Of a stretch of 64,000 nucleotides of DNA, positions 1 through 11,126 are shown piece after piece; the first letter of the stretch is position 1, and every line of letters starts with the position of its first letter. The position numbers and the translations under genes are program-made. The notes under the pieces are model-generated. The model saw nothing but the letters and a program-made list of their open reading frames with translations, searched no databases and had not been told where the DNA came from. The DNA is from Pyrus communis (taxonomy: Eukaryota > Streptophyta > Magnoliopsida > Rosales > Rosaceae): NCBI RefSeq assembly GCF_963583255.1, contig NC_084811.1:19300088-19364087 (forward strand). Reading direction: 5' to 3'.

Positions 1-327
1 TTAGAATATACTTGGGATTTTCATGGGCTTTTCAGTCTTTGTACACTCTTCCCAATCACTATATAAGGAGGCTTTGGGGAAGAGAGAAAATACAAGAAAC
101 ACAAGCTTTTCCACATTTCAAATATTCTAGTTAGGTCTTTAGAGCTATCACTTTCATCTATAGGTCTTGGGAGGCAAAAACAAGGGGCAACTCGACATAT
201 CATAGCCAACCCTAGACATGCACGGAGGGTCAGAGCAGTTGTTCGTGTTTGTAGGAGCGTGTTGAGATTCAAGCTTCTGCATAAAAGGTACACACATCAT
301 TTCGAATTTATTTATAGTCTTCCAACA
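1..327 (+). mobile_element. 3' part of a Ty1/copia-type LTR (left end outside window)
   Basis: The sequence ends in TTCCAACA and is followed after one base by a primer-binding site, as at the inner edge of a 5' LTR. A TATA-like ctatataagg lies near 58-67. The LTR start is off the window. This LTR does not resemble the LTR-like block at 5421, so the two do not look like a pair. Confidence 0.6.
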
Positions 328-328
328 G

Positions 329-341
329 TGGTATCAGAGCC
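329..341 (+). other. Primer-binding site complementary to initiator tRNA-Met
   Basis: TGGTATCAGAGCC follows the LTR end directly. This is the usual plant copia primer-binding site. It fixes the direction of the element as plus strand. Confidence 0.8.
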
Positions 342-1779
342 ACTCACACACTCCTCGCATGAAAGCATGAGATATATTTGAATATGCCATGTATGAAAAC
401 CTTGAAAGCATGAGATATATATATATGAATATGCCATGAATGGTTGTCTTTAAAAATTTTCGTTTTTGCCATGCTTATTTTTTATGGGTTTTAATGCTTG
501 GGTTATGTTCTTTACATTCATTTTAAAATTTGGTAAAGAAAAACCAAGTGGTTAGAGAGATAATTCAAACCCTAGTTTCATAATAGCATGAAAAACGAAA
601 TTTTTCAAGGTTTTTGCAACCCTTTTTTCATGTGGTTAGAGTTGTTTGTGGAATTCACCAAAGAAAACTTCACTGTATATGGTAATCTGATCTTTCTAAC
701 GACATAAAATACACATAAAATGGATGCATATTCCCTAAGTTATAGCCTCTGTAAACAGGCCTCACAAGAATGAAAAATCTGGAAATTTCAGTTTTTTTTT
801 GGAAGAAGATGATGAACAGTGGTTTATCTCTTCCGCTCTCGGCCTAAGCAAGTACGAGTGCAACGCTAGGCTTTTGTGGATGTTAGCTACACTGTTGGAT
901 TCATCTCAGGGAGTTCAATCCAAGGTAGGTAAAAAGAACGGTATCGGACCGCCAGAAGGTGGTCCATGTGTGTCATGCACCACCCACGGCGAGTGGGTTT
1001 GCGCAATATTAAATTAATTAATTTTGCACTGCCGTTTTGGGCAACGCATGGGCCGTGTTTTTGGGACAAGGCTAGCAAGTGAATCATTGTGGTTCACTGA
1101 CCTACATAATTGTATATTTAGGTTTGGTATTAGAGACATTTTAATTTACTAAAATTAAGGAAACGTTCTTAATTAACCTTTAAAAAATATCCAACACATG
1201 CCAAGATTTTAGGAAAATCAAAAAGAGATAATGTCAATCAAATTTGCTCATGTTGATTGAGCATTTTAAATTAGAAAGGAATATTCTTTAGGAGAATATT
1301 TAAAAAAGATTACCTAATTAATTAAAAATAATGAAATTAGACTGGGGTTCACTAATGGTCACCTCTTATTTGGTGTGGTGTCTAGGAAAAATCTTTAAGG
1401 AGACACTTTGGGTGTCAAAGGGGTTCGGTTTTTTAAAGCTTCACGCTACCACCGTTCCCAGTTTTGACCTGGCCACACTTACGGAGGCCCACATGTCAAG
1501 CCCATTGTCTAAAGGCTCTAATCGTTGTGCACTCAATTGGATGTTGCATGAAAAATGGATAAGCTTAAAACATAATAATGTTTAAATAGATTTATTTTGA
1601 AAATAATAAGAAAATATGATTTTGACTCTTAGAATTGAATGGTAATTATTAGCAACTTAGCGGATTTTTCAATTTCAACCTACAAGAAACAACGAAATAT
1701 TTTCTAATGAGTTTTTTGAAATAAATAAATGCAACATTTGTAATTAATAATGTCAAAATTATTTCACCCCTGTAGAAAG
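342..1779. other. Retroelement leader region, no recognisable gene
   Basis: About 1.4 kb of AT-rich sequence lies between the primer-binding site and the first gag-like segment. A short direct duplication of a gaaagcatgagatatat motif occurs near 362 and 405. The short open frames at 799-1017 and 1331-1585 resemble nothing I know and look like chance frames. The length suggests a long leader or an old insertion. Confidence 0.4.
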
Positions 1780-2006
1780 AAATGGTTGTCAAAAATGTTG
1801 CTGCTAATTTGACCAAATGAGAAAAGCTGGTTGGAACTAACTATGATATTTGGCATAGGAAGATCCAATATCTTCTCAATCAATTAGAGCTCTTGGAGCC
1901 TTTGGAGGCTTCGGTGGATGAGCCTGATCTTGAGAGAGATGGAACCACTACGGCTCAGCATACAGCTAGAGTAAGGTCTTATGAATCTTGGTTCAAAAAA
2001 GATCGA
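1780..2006 (+). pseudogene. Ty1/copia gag fragment
   Basis: Reading frame fragments contain a copia Gag-like core (VGTNYDIWHRKIQYLLNQ, then a segment ending SYESWFKKDR). An in-frame TGA sits near 1817. The segment stops abruptly at the left edge of the MATE-derived inverted repeat, so the gag is a truncated, non-functional remnant of the element whose pol remains appear after 3060. Confidence 0.6.
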
Positions 2007-2008
2007 AG

Positions 2009-2437
2009 TGATAACATATAGTCTAGTACATTGGACTGCTCTTCGTTACAAGGGAGCTCCTCTAGCAGCTTCAATATCAATATGGATATCAATGCTAATG
2101 TTAATGGAGTACGTTATGCGTATTAAGAAGTTCGAGCGTATATGGGGTGGATTTTCTTCAGAATCATTCCACTATGTTCTTACTAATTTGAAACTCGCTC
2201 TCCCCTCTGCATTGATGGCATGGTAAGTGTTCTTTAAATTTTCATTACTTTAATTTTGAAATGCTAAAAGTCCAACCGCAGTTGTACTCATACATAAACA
2301 CATTTGATAAGACTAATTTGATGGATTGACTTAGATTGGCATGACTTGAACTTAGTGATGTCCTATGTTCGTGTGTATTTCTGGACTAATACACCACAGG
2401 TAAAAATAAGCCGTGGAAATATAATTTTTTTTTTCAA
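2009..2437 (+). repeat. Left arm of MATE-derived inverted repeat
   Basis: This arm is the near-complement of 2492-2936, by eye about 90% identical over ~430 bp with a ~50 bp spacer. Its first ~215 bases encode a MATE transporter segment on the plus strand (ITYSLVHWTALRYKGAPLAA, then a WGGFSSESFH stretch). It then crosses an exon-intron junction (gcatg|gtaagt) into intron-like AT-rich sequence. Intron sequence means the source was genomic DNA, not a spliced transcript. Confidence 0.8.
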
Positions 2438-2491
2438 CAATATATCATTTTTGTTTTTGTATAATGGATGTATTAATCCAAAAATACATCA

Positions 2492-3050
2492 TTGAAAAAA
2501 AAAAATAAGCAGTGGAAATATAATATCTTTATTTTATTTTTTTTACTTGTGGTGTATTAGTCCAAAAATACACACAAACGTAGGACATCACTAAGTTCAA
2601 GTCTTGCCAATCCAAGCCAATCCATCAAATTAGTCTTATCAAATGTGTTTATGTATGAGTACAACTGTGGTTGGACTTTCAGCATTTCAAAATTAAAGTA
2701 ATGAAAATTTACCATACCATTAATGGAGTGCGGAAAGTGAGTTTCAAATTAGTAAGAACACAGTGGAATGATTCTGAAGAAAATCCACCCCATGTACGCT
2801 TGAACTTCTTTGCACACATAACGTACACCACTAACATTAGCATCGATATCCATATTGATATTGAAGCTGCTAGAGAAGCTCCCTTGTAACGAAGAGCTGT
2901 CCAATGTACTAGACTATACGTTATTACAACATGAACAACCATTTGCATAACGAAAAAGAAATAGAGGGGTAAGACAACTGATTGTGCCTGCATAAATCTT
3001 AATATATTTTGTAAAATATGTCGGATATGATTCTCCTTCAATTATTTGTT
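2492..3050 (-). pseudogene. Right arm: MATE/DTX transporter exon fragment with 5' intron piece
   Basis: On the minus strand an open frame runs from 3041 to 2709 (110 codons). It reads like the middle of a plant MATE (multidrug and toxic compound extrusion, DETOXIFICATION) exchanger: RFMQAQSVVLPLYFFF, then a membrane segment, GASLAASISIWISMLML, and WGGFSSESFH. The splice donor gtatg|gtaaat follows, then intron-like sequence. Only part of one exon is present, so it cannot make a transporter. This arm extends ~100 bases further upstream in the gene than the left arm. Family assignment is from remembered motif patterns. Confidence 0.65.
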
Positions 3051-3059
3051 GCTTAGAAC

Positions 3060-5011
3060 CTTTTATAGGTGATCTTTTTACTACTCGTTTCACGGATTGT
3101 CACTTCTATGAAGCAGTCTTCCCGTCGTTAGCGGGAGATAAAGAATGTCATCATTCCTGAAGAACAAAGCGAATTATCATGGACAACTCTCACTTTTTCT
3201 CATTTAGATCCTCGTACCGCTCAGTTTGAAACTAAAGTACGGCGCATATTAGATCTTTAGACCATAGCTCAGAGCATGCCATATGCTTTCATGGATCTAG
3301 CGCGAGTGACAAGATCACATATTCCAGCTGCGAATGTGCCTGCAAAGATGGATGTACCAAATGTACGACAGACTTCCCTCCTGGAAGCCTGGGATGCCAC
3401 TTTGACTAATTAGTGACTAGCCAATCCTCTACCCCAACACATGGTAGACCTCTTAGTTCAAAGGATTCACACCCCCACAAAAGGAAACCCACAGCACAGG
3501 TTGTTGAGCCTACCGTGGATCCAACTGTCGCCCACTCATTCTATCCAACTCATGAGGAAATTCTAGATTACGAAAGTGTCCTTGAAGAGACGAATCCACC
3601 TCCTGAGAATCGAGAGATTTCAGTCCATTATGTTAGCTTCGATGATGTTTGGTGTAGAAATGAGATAATCATCGATGATGCATTAGCATATGCAGTAACT
3701 ACTGAGATCATGTTGAGTGATGACATTGAACCCCTTTCCGTTGATGAATGTCGATGTAAAACCGATTGGTTATGAAACGTAGGGTGTTTGGACCTATAGC
3801 TTCTACTCCTTCATATGTGAACCTCATTGGCTACAAGTGGTTTTCGTTCAGAACGGTAATGAGAAGAACGAAATTGTGCATTAAAAATCTCGTCTTGTTG
3901 CACAAGGCTTCTTATAACGCCCCGGGATTGACTATGACGAAACTTATTCACCTGTTATGGATGTGATTACTTTTCGCTACCTTATCAGTTTAGTAGTTTC
4001 TGAAAAACTAAGTAGCTAATGGACGTAATAACTGCGTATATCTATAGGGATCTTGCTACAAAAATTTATATAAAAGTTCCCAAAGGACTTACATTGACTA
4101 GATCAAATATTTCCAAACCTGGAACACGTTCTTAATTCGGCTAAGACGTTCACTCTACTGTTTGAAGCAATCCAGAAGAATGTGGTATAACCGTCTGAGT
4201 GAGTATTTGAATAGTCAGGGATATATGAACAACAAACTATACCCTTACATGTTCATTAAGAAGATGGTTTTGTGATTGTTGCAGTTTATGCCGACGACTT
4301 GATCTTCATCGGAACTCTTGAAGAGCTCAAGAGAACTGCCACACACCTAAAGTCAAAACTTTAGATGAAAGATCTAGGAAAAGCTTGATAATGTCTCGAT
4401 CTCAAGATAGAGCATTGTTCGAATGGAATCTTTGTACATCAATCGAACTACACCCAAAAGGTGTTGCGTCGCTTTAACAAGGATAAAGTGAAGCCTTCAA
4501 GTACTCCTATGGTCGTTCGATCACTAGATGCAAAACGAGATCCCTTCCATCTGAATGAGGATGATGAACAGTTATTGGAACCCAAAGTTCCTTATCTGAG
4601 TGCGATAGGCGTTTTATTGTACTTAGCTCAATGCACTAGACCCGACATCTCCTTCTATGTTAATATTCTATTACACGAAGCAACTTAGGAATGCTTCTGG
4701 CTGAGAATAGTTGTGGGCCATATTCTAAGCTTCTGCGATCTTTACCCTGTCGTTGATGTCTCGACGATGATCTATGAAGATAACGCAGCATGCACCAAAC
4801 AACTTAAGAAGGGTGACATCAAAGAAGACAACATCAAGCACATTGCGCTAAAGTTCTTCTTCTCACATCAATAGTAAAAACATCAAAAGATTGAAGTCAC
4901 ACAAATTTGTTCACAAGACAATATGGCCGACCTCTTCACCAAATCACTACCAAATGCGACGTTTCATAAGCTTGTTCAAGGAATAAGTATGCGTAAACTT
5001 TCTGAGTTGTA
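3060..5011 (+). pseudogene. Ty1/copia pol remnant (integrase end, RT, RNase H)
   Basis: Pieces in shifting frames run in copia order. A post-integrase segment (TDCHFYEAVFPSL) begins near 3090. A long linker frame at 3413-3775 contains EISVHYVSFDDVWCRNE. Reverse transcriptase pieces occur at 3775-4700, with AVYADDLIFIGTL near 4282 in place of the usual YVDD motif. An RNase H remnant (YEDNAACTKQL) lies near 4775, and the frame ends in MRKLSEL at ~5011. Many stops and indels are present, and a deletion near 4685 removes most of the RT-RNase H connection. Dead copy. Confidence 0.8.
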
Positions 5012-5411
5012 ACATTGTTAGTTCTCTTTGGAATTATGTTAATCTCAAGGGGAGTATCCTGAAGTATACTTGCTTGATCTTAATGTACTCTTTTTCCCTA
5101 CGATTAAGAGCATTTTTCCCATTGAGTTTCTGCTACGTAACGAGATTTTGATGAACCTTGGGTTGATCATATCCCTAATGACGTCTCGTAGACGTTTTAT
5201 TTGACTTTGCATTTTCTCATGCATTTTTCCTTAGACTATGGATTTTGTCCCCACTTGGGTTTTACCATAGCCATGGGGTTTTTTGTGAGACTTAGTTCCA
5301 TATCTAAGTTCTTACTTTACTTTGAGTCTAGCGTGTTCCCAGAATCAGTGCTAATGAGTCGACTTCCTCAACTCTACATGATGCCGAATCTACTTGAGTA
5401 TTTACACACTC

Positions 5412-5660
5412 AAGGGGAAGTGTTATAAACATTGTATTTAAGTGTGATTATGTAAATCCTAGATTAGATACTAGTTATTCTTCCCTATTAGGACTTATAT
5501 TCCTTGGAGGAGAAGGATTCTTCCCTCCCTTATTACTATAAATAAAGGCGCTGCTAATAGGGAATAACACATCTTTTACACAACCTTACAAACACATCTC
5601 TCTCCTTACTCTCTCTCTCTCTCTCTCTGTGTGCCATGCACACACTCTCTCTCCCTATCA
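5412..5660 (+). mobile_element. Polypurine tract and 3' LTR-like block of a copia element
   Basis: The polypurine run aaggggaag (5412-5420) is directly followed by TGTTATAAACATTG, a typical LTR start. A TATA-like ctataaataaagg occurs at ~5528 and a (TC)n tract near 5607-5628. I could not place the 3' end. The block does not match the LTR at 1-327, so either the 5' LTR belongs to another element or the locus is a mosaic. Confidence 0.55.
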
Positions 5661-6479
5661 GATTAAAATAACCACAGCATGGGTGATATATAGGCCATAT
5701 TATTGTGGTGTGTCATGTTTTCCTCTACAAGCATTGGAGATGAAGATGGAACAGACTAAGGAAAGTGAGAGGCACTAGAGGAGAGGTCGAAAGTTAGAGA
5801 AATTAAAGTTTTAGCACTAAAGGGAGACATAAAGTTTTAGCACTAAAGGGTGACATCTCAATCTCTACAAGAATCACCAGCCTTCAAGCTATGAAGATGA
5901 AAGAAGCTTATGAGTGGTGAAAGCCTAACAACAAGGTGAACAACTTTGATTCAAATCAAGGTATCGCTTGAAGAGGTATAAGCCTTTTCCTACTCTTATT
6001 GCATGCGATATTTATCAAAAAAAGTTTTAAAAATCCATGGTTCTAGGTTTTGGAGTGCATACAACGTATATAACACTTCCACTACTATGATTTCGTTTTC
6101 ATTGATGCACGTACTTTGTTGGTCCAAAATCTGATTAGGATTCACCATTTTCACCCACACATCATTTTTTACCTTCCACATACTCCTCTCAATTTATAGG
6201 CATCAAATATATTGAATGTGTGTGAATAACACCCCCTTTTCATCAAATGAGAACCCAAGAAACCTTCTCGACATAACCACTCTCTTCACCTTCACACTTG
6301 TCTCCCACTCCCGTCAATTGGTTGAATATCAATGTGTATGATGCTTATAACATTGCAAACTTCATCGGAGACCTTCCTCGATGATTTCATTCAACATACT
6401 TGGGGGAATTCTTCAGTGACTTTGCATGCAGGCTTCTACACATGTCAAGTCTTGTCATGGTTCAATGTTTGGCAATCAT
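5661..6479. other. No recognisable gene
   Basis: AT-rich sequence with a short direct duplication around aaagttttagcactaaaggg (near 5806 and 5832). It may include the end of the preceding LTR. The minus frame at 5996-6181 has no recognisable similarity. Confidence 0.5.
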
Positions 6480-6900
6480 CATTAGTACAAAGAACACACT
6501 TGCACGACGAAGCATATTACGTTGCGCAAAAACTTTTCACGCAATGTTGACAAAGAAGCATCACGCAATGACGTTTTAAGCGATAAAGCTTTCCATCGCT
6601 TAAAACTGTTTTACGCGACAAAGGTACACCTTTATCACGCAATGTTTGGAAAAAGGTGGTAAAATCCTGGTTTGGCACGAGAAAATTGCGCGAAATACCA
6701 ACCGCATCGCGCAAATGGTCTTTGCATGACATTTTAGTTCACCGTTGCGCAAAGACCATTTCCGTGACGCGAGTGGTCCATCGCGAAATTTTCTGGCACC
6801 AAACCAAGATTTTTACCACCTTTGTTGCGGTAAACATTTTTGTGCGACGGAACGATTTGTTGCACAAAGTCGACGAGTTTTTCCAAATCACAAAAGTAGT
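6480..6900. repeat. Left subterminal repeat region of the CACTA element
   Basis: Repeated and inverted gcgcaa / ttgcgc / cgacgaa motifs recur through the region, including pairs such as ggtaaaatcctggtttgg and its complement near 6656 and 6800. In CACTA elements these regions bind the transposase. The open frames seen here on both strands are by-products of the palindromic repeats. Confidence 0.65.
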
Positions 6901-7772
6901 TTGGAAGGTAGAAATTGCAAACCAAATTGCAATAGCTACCTCCCTTCCTCATCTCTCTTCAAAATTTTCTCCAATGCCTCCCTTGCTCTTAAATTCATCA
7001 TACAAATATTCCATCTCTCTTCTCCTCCATCTCCTCTCCCTTCCTCGATCTATGCCTATCCAGAAAGCAATTTGACTTTGTATATGTAACTTTGAATTGA
7101 GAATTCACGCTAAAACAATTAAATTTGTTTTGTAAAGGATTTATGTATACGAATTTCATTGAAGAATGAATTTGAAGGTATTTTCTTTGCTAAATTTATC
7201 TTTACTAATTTTATCTATTTTATTTAGTTTTAGTAATTATTGTGATTTAATTTATTTATATGCACATATTTTTGTAGATCACGTGCAAAATTGTTTTGTG
7301 TTGTATGGAGTTAATACTACTTAACTTCGTACACTTTTTTCAAGAAAAGCTTAGTTTCCCATATGAGAATTAGTTGGATTTCGTGCATGCATGTGAAAGC
7401 ATGACTTTGGTTCAATTAATTCTTGAATTGTCCCATTTTTTGGACAGTTTGGGAATGCATAGTTATGTGTCGTAGTTTGCAGTTCATGGATTAGGTTTCG
7501 ATAGTGGGAATTTTGGTAACATTTCCTGATGTTCTTCGAGTACACAGTTGATATTATATATCTACTGCGTGCACTTGAAGAACAGTAAGGTGATGTTGCC
7601 AAAATTTACCCACGTCAAAATTTAATCCAATGAACCGTAAATTACAGCACATAATTGTGCATTTCAAAATTGGATAGGGCCTTTACCAGAGGCATAAGGT
7701 GACAAGACAATAGTTGAAATTGTTGTAATTCTTGTATTTTTATTGTGATTGCAGACAAAATGGACACATAGT

Positions 7773-8065
7773 GAATATAGAATCAGAACAGATATGCTGC
7801 TGAGTACTTGGATGAAATAGATGAGTTCATTAAATTCGCATAGCAAATATAGAATCAGAACATATGTGATGTTGAGTACTTGAATGGAATAGATGAGTTC
7901 GTTAAATTTGCAACAAGACATTCGATATCCGTGTAGGAGGTGTAACAACTCAATGAGGGAGACATTCGAAAATGTTCGATTTCATTTGGTAATAAATGGG
8001 ATGATGGAGACAAATAACTACTTGGAATCATCATGGAGAACGATTAGACCATGCTTCGTCTTCAT
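7773..8065 (+). pseudogene. Transposase-associated (CACTA) zinc-binding domain fragment
   Basis: The frames give EYLNGIDEFVKFATRH and then, after a frameshift, IRYPCRRCNNSMRETFENVR and FHLVINGM. This is the pattern of the N-terminal Transpos_assoc domain of plant CACTA transposases (Cys-x-x-Cys followed by a HL-x-x-x-G stretch). A ~74 bp partial direct duplication (7773-7846 against 7847-7918) and the frameshift show that it is broken. No downstream TNP2 catalytic core is present. Confidence 0.65.
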
Positions 8066-8483
8066 ACGTGACACAAGTTGAGACTATTGAATTTAATGCG
8101 GATCCTAAGAATAGGTTCTTCACTTCTAGTCAGTGTCCTTTAGATTTAATTATCCTGTTGCCAAGTTTCTTCCATAAATTATATATACTTGTATTTAACG
8201 GTTCGACTCATCAACTACTAATCACCCTCAAATGCTCTATGCATAATAGCTAGTATATATTCATATTTCTTAGTATATATGTGTGGATGTATATATAGAA
8301 ACTAAACAAAACTAGCTTTCAAGACATGAAACTATACACATGTGTATATTTTTATATTTATTGTTTCAACTATTTCAAGTAAAACATGTGTTTGGAGTCG
8401 ATCAACCAAAACTACTTTGAATTAGTATTGTTTCCACCTTTGCAATACTGCTTTATATATGTGTCAATTGATTTCTTAGAAAG

Positions 8484-8570
8484 TGAATATATATATATAT
8501 ATATATGTATGTATATATGTATGTATGTATGCATGTATGTATATATATGTATGTATCTATATATATATCC
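8484..8570. repeat. Compound (AT)n / (ATGT)n microsatellite
   Basis: Runs of atatat and gtatgtat alternate for almost 90 bases. The plus frame through it (8386-8583) is an artefact of the repeat. Confidence 0.85.
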
Positions 8571-8773
8571 GGACAGGAGCTAGCTGATTTTCATCTTGTC
8601 AAACTATACACATTGTTACATATTTTTTTTTTAAATGATATATGATATTACTTTGGCTCCTAATTGATTAGTTTCCAATGCAAGAAAGGATTAGGGAACA
8701 AACTACTTCAATTATTTAGGACAATATATATGAGTCTCTAATGTTATATTTTTATGATTAAAAAATTGTATAG

Positions 8774-9825
8774 ATGTCGCAGTTGATCACTCTTCATCGG
8801 GGTGTGACCAATGTGCCTCCCGCATTTTCAGCACCTACTACTTTAGTGATGAGTGCTCCATCGATTGGGGAGCTTACACCCCTTACGCAAGCTACTCCGG
8901 GGGGTCCTAGGTGCCCGCATCATCGACATGATCAATGTCGGTTCAGCCGCTCAGTGCACGGCAGCTTCACCACCCTCGCCGCCATCAAGAGCCTTCTGAT
9001 CACACTTCCTCGGCATCCACAGTCGAGGTTGGGGGCTCCCAGCCAGTTAGTTTTTCTAATTTTTACTACATTGTATTTTTTTTCATTTTAAAACTATTCT
9101 TTTTATGATTCTGAAAATTTGCTAGATTGTGAAAATGTGTTGTGGATGTGAACCACTGTTATTTTACTATTTTCAGGTTTTGGGAAATGATATACTATTA
9201 AGGGATGTTCTACCAAATTTTCGGTAGAAAATTTAAGATTAGGGTTTTTGACCATTTAAGTTTCTTTGGGAAGCTAAAAAAAAACACCAGGGCACCTAAT
9301 CGAATGTTAAAGCCAGCACACAACGCACTTGTGTCCAACGGTTTATCAAGATTGCTTATGACTCGCGACATCATGGAGTAGCTACTTCACAATAGTATAG
9401 CAGCATTGCTACCAACTGTGGTTTTGTTATTCGGTGGCATTGTCCTATGCAGTGAGACTCTTGGGCAGAAATTCCCGAGGAGACGAAGAAAATGGTGTGG
9501 CATGACTTGTCAGTTACTATTTTCATTTTTAGACTTTATCATTTTTTTTTTAATTTTGTTTACAAATATTATAAACCAAATTATATTATCTTAATATTAT
9601 TAAATTTCTTACTATTATTTTACTATTTTCATATTTGTAGTTCATTTATAATCTTAAGGATATATCCCCTGAGGCCACTACCTACTTAGAGGAGGACTTA
9701 GCAACCCATTACAAACATTGAAACAAACTCCACGTGCATTTTAAGAAATGGGATGATCCGGAGATTACTCGCCTAGAGAGTTGCCTAACGGAGTTGTTAA
9801 AGCAGCCGGAGGATTAGGAGTGGCT
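8774..9825 (+). pseudogene. 5' part of a plant Transposase_24-like gene of the CACTA element
   Basis: A Pro/Ser/Thr-rich N-terminal stretch (from MSQLITLHRGV at 8774) is followed, after intron-like AT-rich gaps, by segments near 9406-9510 and 9640-9820. These contain an EETKKMVWHDL-like stretch read across frames, then YLEEDLATHYKH and HVHFKKWDDPEITRLESC-like codons. This is the pattern of PF03004 Transposase_24 proteins, the second gene of many plant CACTA elements. Frames are interrupted, and the gene is cut at 9826-9830 by the solo LTR; its continuation resumes at 13218. Confidence 0.55.
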
Positions 9826-9830
9826 TTGCA
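9826..9830. other. Target site duplication TTGCA (left)
   Basis: The five bases TTGCA directly precede the TG start of the solo LTR. The same five follow its CA end at 13218-13222. Confidence 0.8.
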
Positions 9831-10392
9831 TGACACACCCCGACCCAGAATGTCCACTAGGACCCCAAATCGAGCTGTGTTGGCCGACACCTGGAAGGTG
9901 ATGAAGCCATAAAATGTGATAGTGTATAAACAGTGAGTAAATTTGAATCTAAAAGTGTCTAAATACCAGAGTGCGCTACGAGTGGGAGCGAACCCATTTC
10001 ACATGCGATGTCAGAGCATAAGTAAGGTACAGTAGTGTGGGTAAGAATCATGCCCTTAAATGTAGCCACCAATACTAAGATTAGCCATATATCCTTGTTG
10101 ATACGAACTTAGTAGTTAAAACCTGAAGGGGTACAAAACAGAAAGTGTGAGTAAGCAGTAAAACCAAGCTTCCCAAAACTATTATCTTTCTAACAGTAAT
10201 AACCCCTCACTGTAAATCCCTTATCGTTTCCTATAGAACAGTACTATATATATATATATATATATATCAACATATCCACCCACGCTAATAAAAAAATAAA
10301 GGGCCAAAACCACTAGTATGCCATGTCCATAGACTCTACAATGCATTAACAAGTAGGCCAAATGAACTTAATCAATATAAAATGATACATCA

Positions 10393-11006
10393 GCCGGAAT
10401 CACCTAACGTGACCCGTACGACTGTACTCATATGTCATCAATCAATGCTAGCATATAAGTCGGGAGTCATCTCTAGTGACTTGTACGACTTATCTATATC
10501 TCATCAAGCATCCCTGCACACGAGTCGGAACCACCTCTAGTGGTCTGTACGACAGGACTGGGTGTAAATAGTACGCTCAAGTGCTCCGATCACGTGAAAA
10601 CTGGGCGGATAATCGCGGGTCACCTACGAGTCGGAACCAACTATAGTGGTCTGTACGATAGGCCTATGCACCTACCTTGAGTCCAAGGTGAGCGTAAGGT
10701 GCGGGAGGTGAACATCACGTGAAGGACTGTGCCCTGACCACGGGCTGGAGCACTAACACCGAGGTGCAAGTATCCATATCTCATCAATCAATGCTAGTAT
10801 ACAAATCGGGAGTCACCTATAGTGACCTATACGACTTAATCTATAGCTCATCAAACATCTCTGCACACGAGTCGGAACCACCTCTAGTGGTCTGTACGAC
10901 AGTACTGGGTGTAATAAGTACGCTCAAGTGCTACGATCACGTGAAGACTAGGCGAATAATCGCGGGTCACCTACAAGTTGGAACCACCTATAGTGGTCTA
11001 TACGAC
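10393..11006. repeat. Seven copies of a ~30 bp dyad motif
   Basis: Copies lie at 10393-10422, 10459-10489, 10524-10553, 10630-10659, 10805-10835, 10871-10900 and 10977-11006. Each has a form like gtcggaACCAcctctagTGGT followed by ctgtacgac, so it can form a short stem. The stem bases change on both sides together: ACCA/TGGT in some copies and GTCA/TGAC in others. Confidence 0.75.
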
Positions 11007-11126
11007 AGGCCTGTGCACCTACCTTGAGTCCAAGGTGAGCGTAAGGTGCGGGAGGTGAACATCATGTGAAGGATTGTGCCCTAACCACGAGCTGAAGCAC
11101 TAACACCAGGGTGCAGGTTATGAGCT
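10435..11126. repeat. Tandem duplication, period ~346 bp
   Basis: Two consecutive units start at tcatcaatcaatgctag (10435) and tcatcaatcaatgctagt (10781). They match almost throughout, including the cacctaccttgagtccaagg and gtgcgggaggtgaacatca segments. The duplication lies inside the solo LTR and accounts for part of its unusual length. Confidence 0.85.

Noticed and set aside
1..5660. A single intact copia element from 1 to ~5660
   Set aside because: The LTR-like blocks at 1-327 and 5421-5660 do not match each other, so they cannot be the two LTRs of one insertion.
6517..7089. Overlapping ORFs on both strands (e.g. 6656-7075, 6745-7089, 6517-6732)
   Set aside because: They come from palindromic CACTA subterminal repeats and resemble no protein family.
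8386..8583. 65-codon ORF with YICMYVCMYVCMYV
   Set aside because: It is a translation of the ATGT microsatellite.
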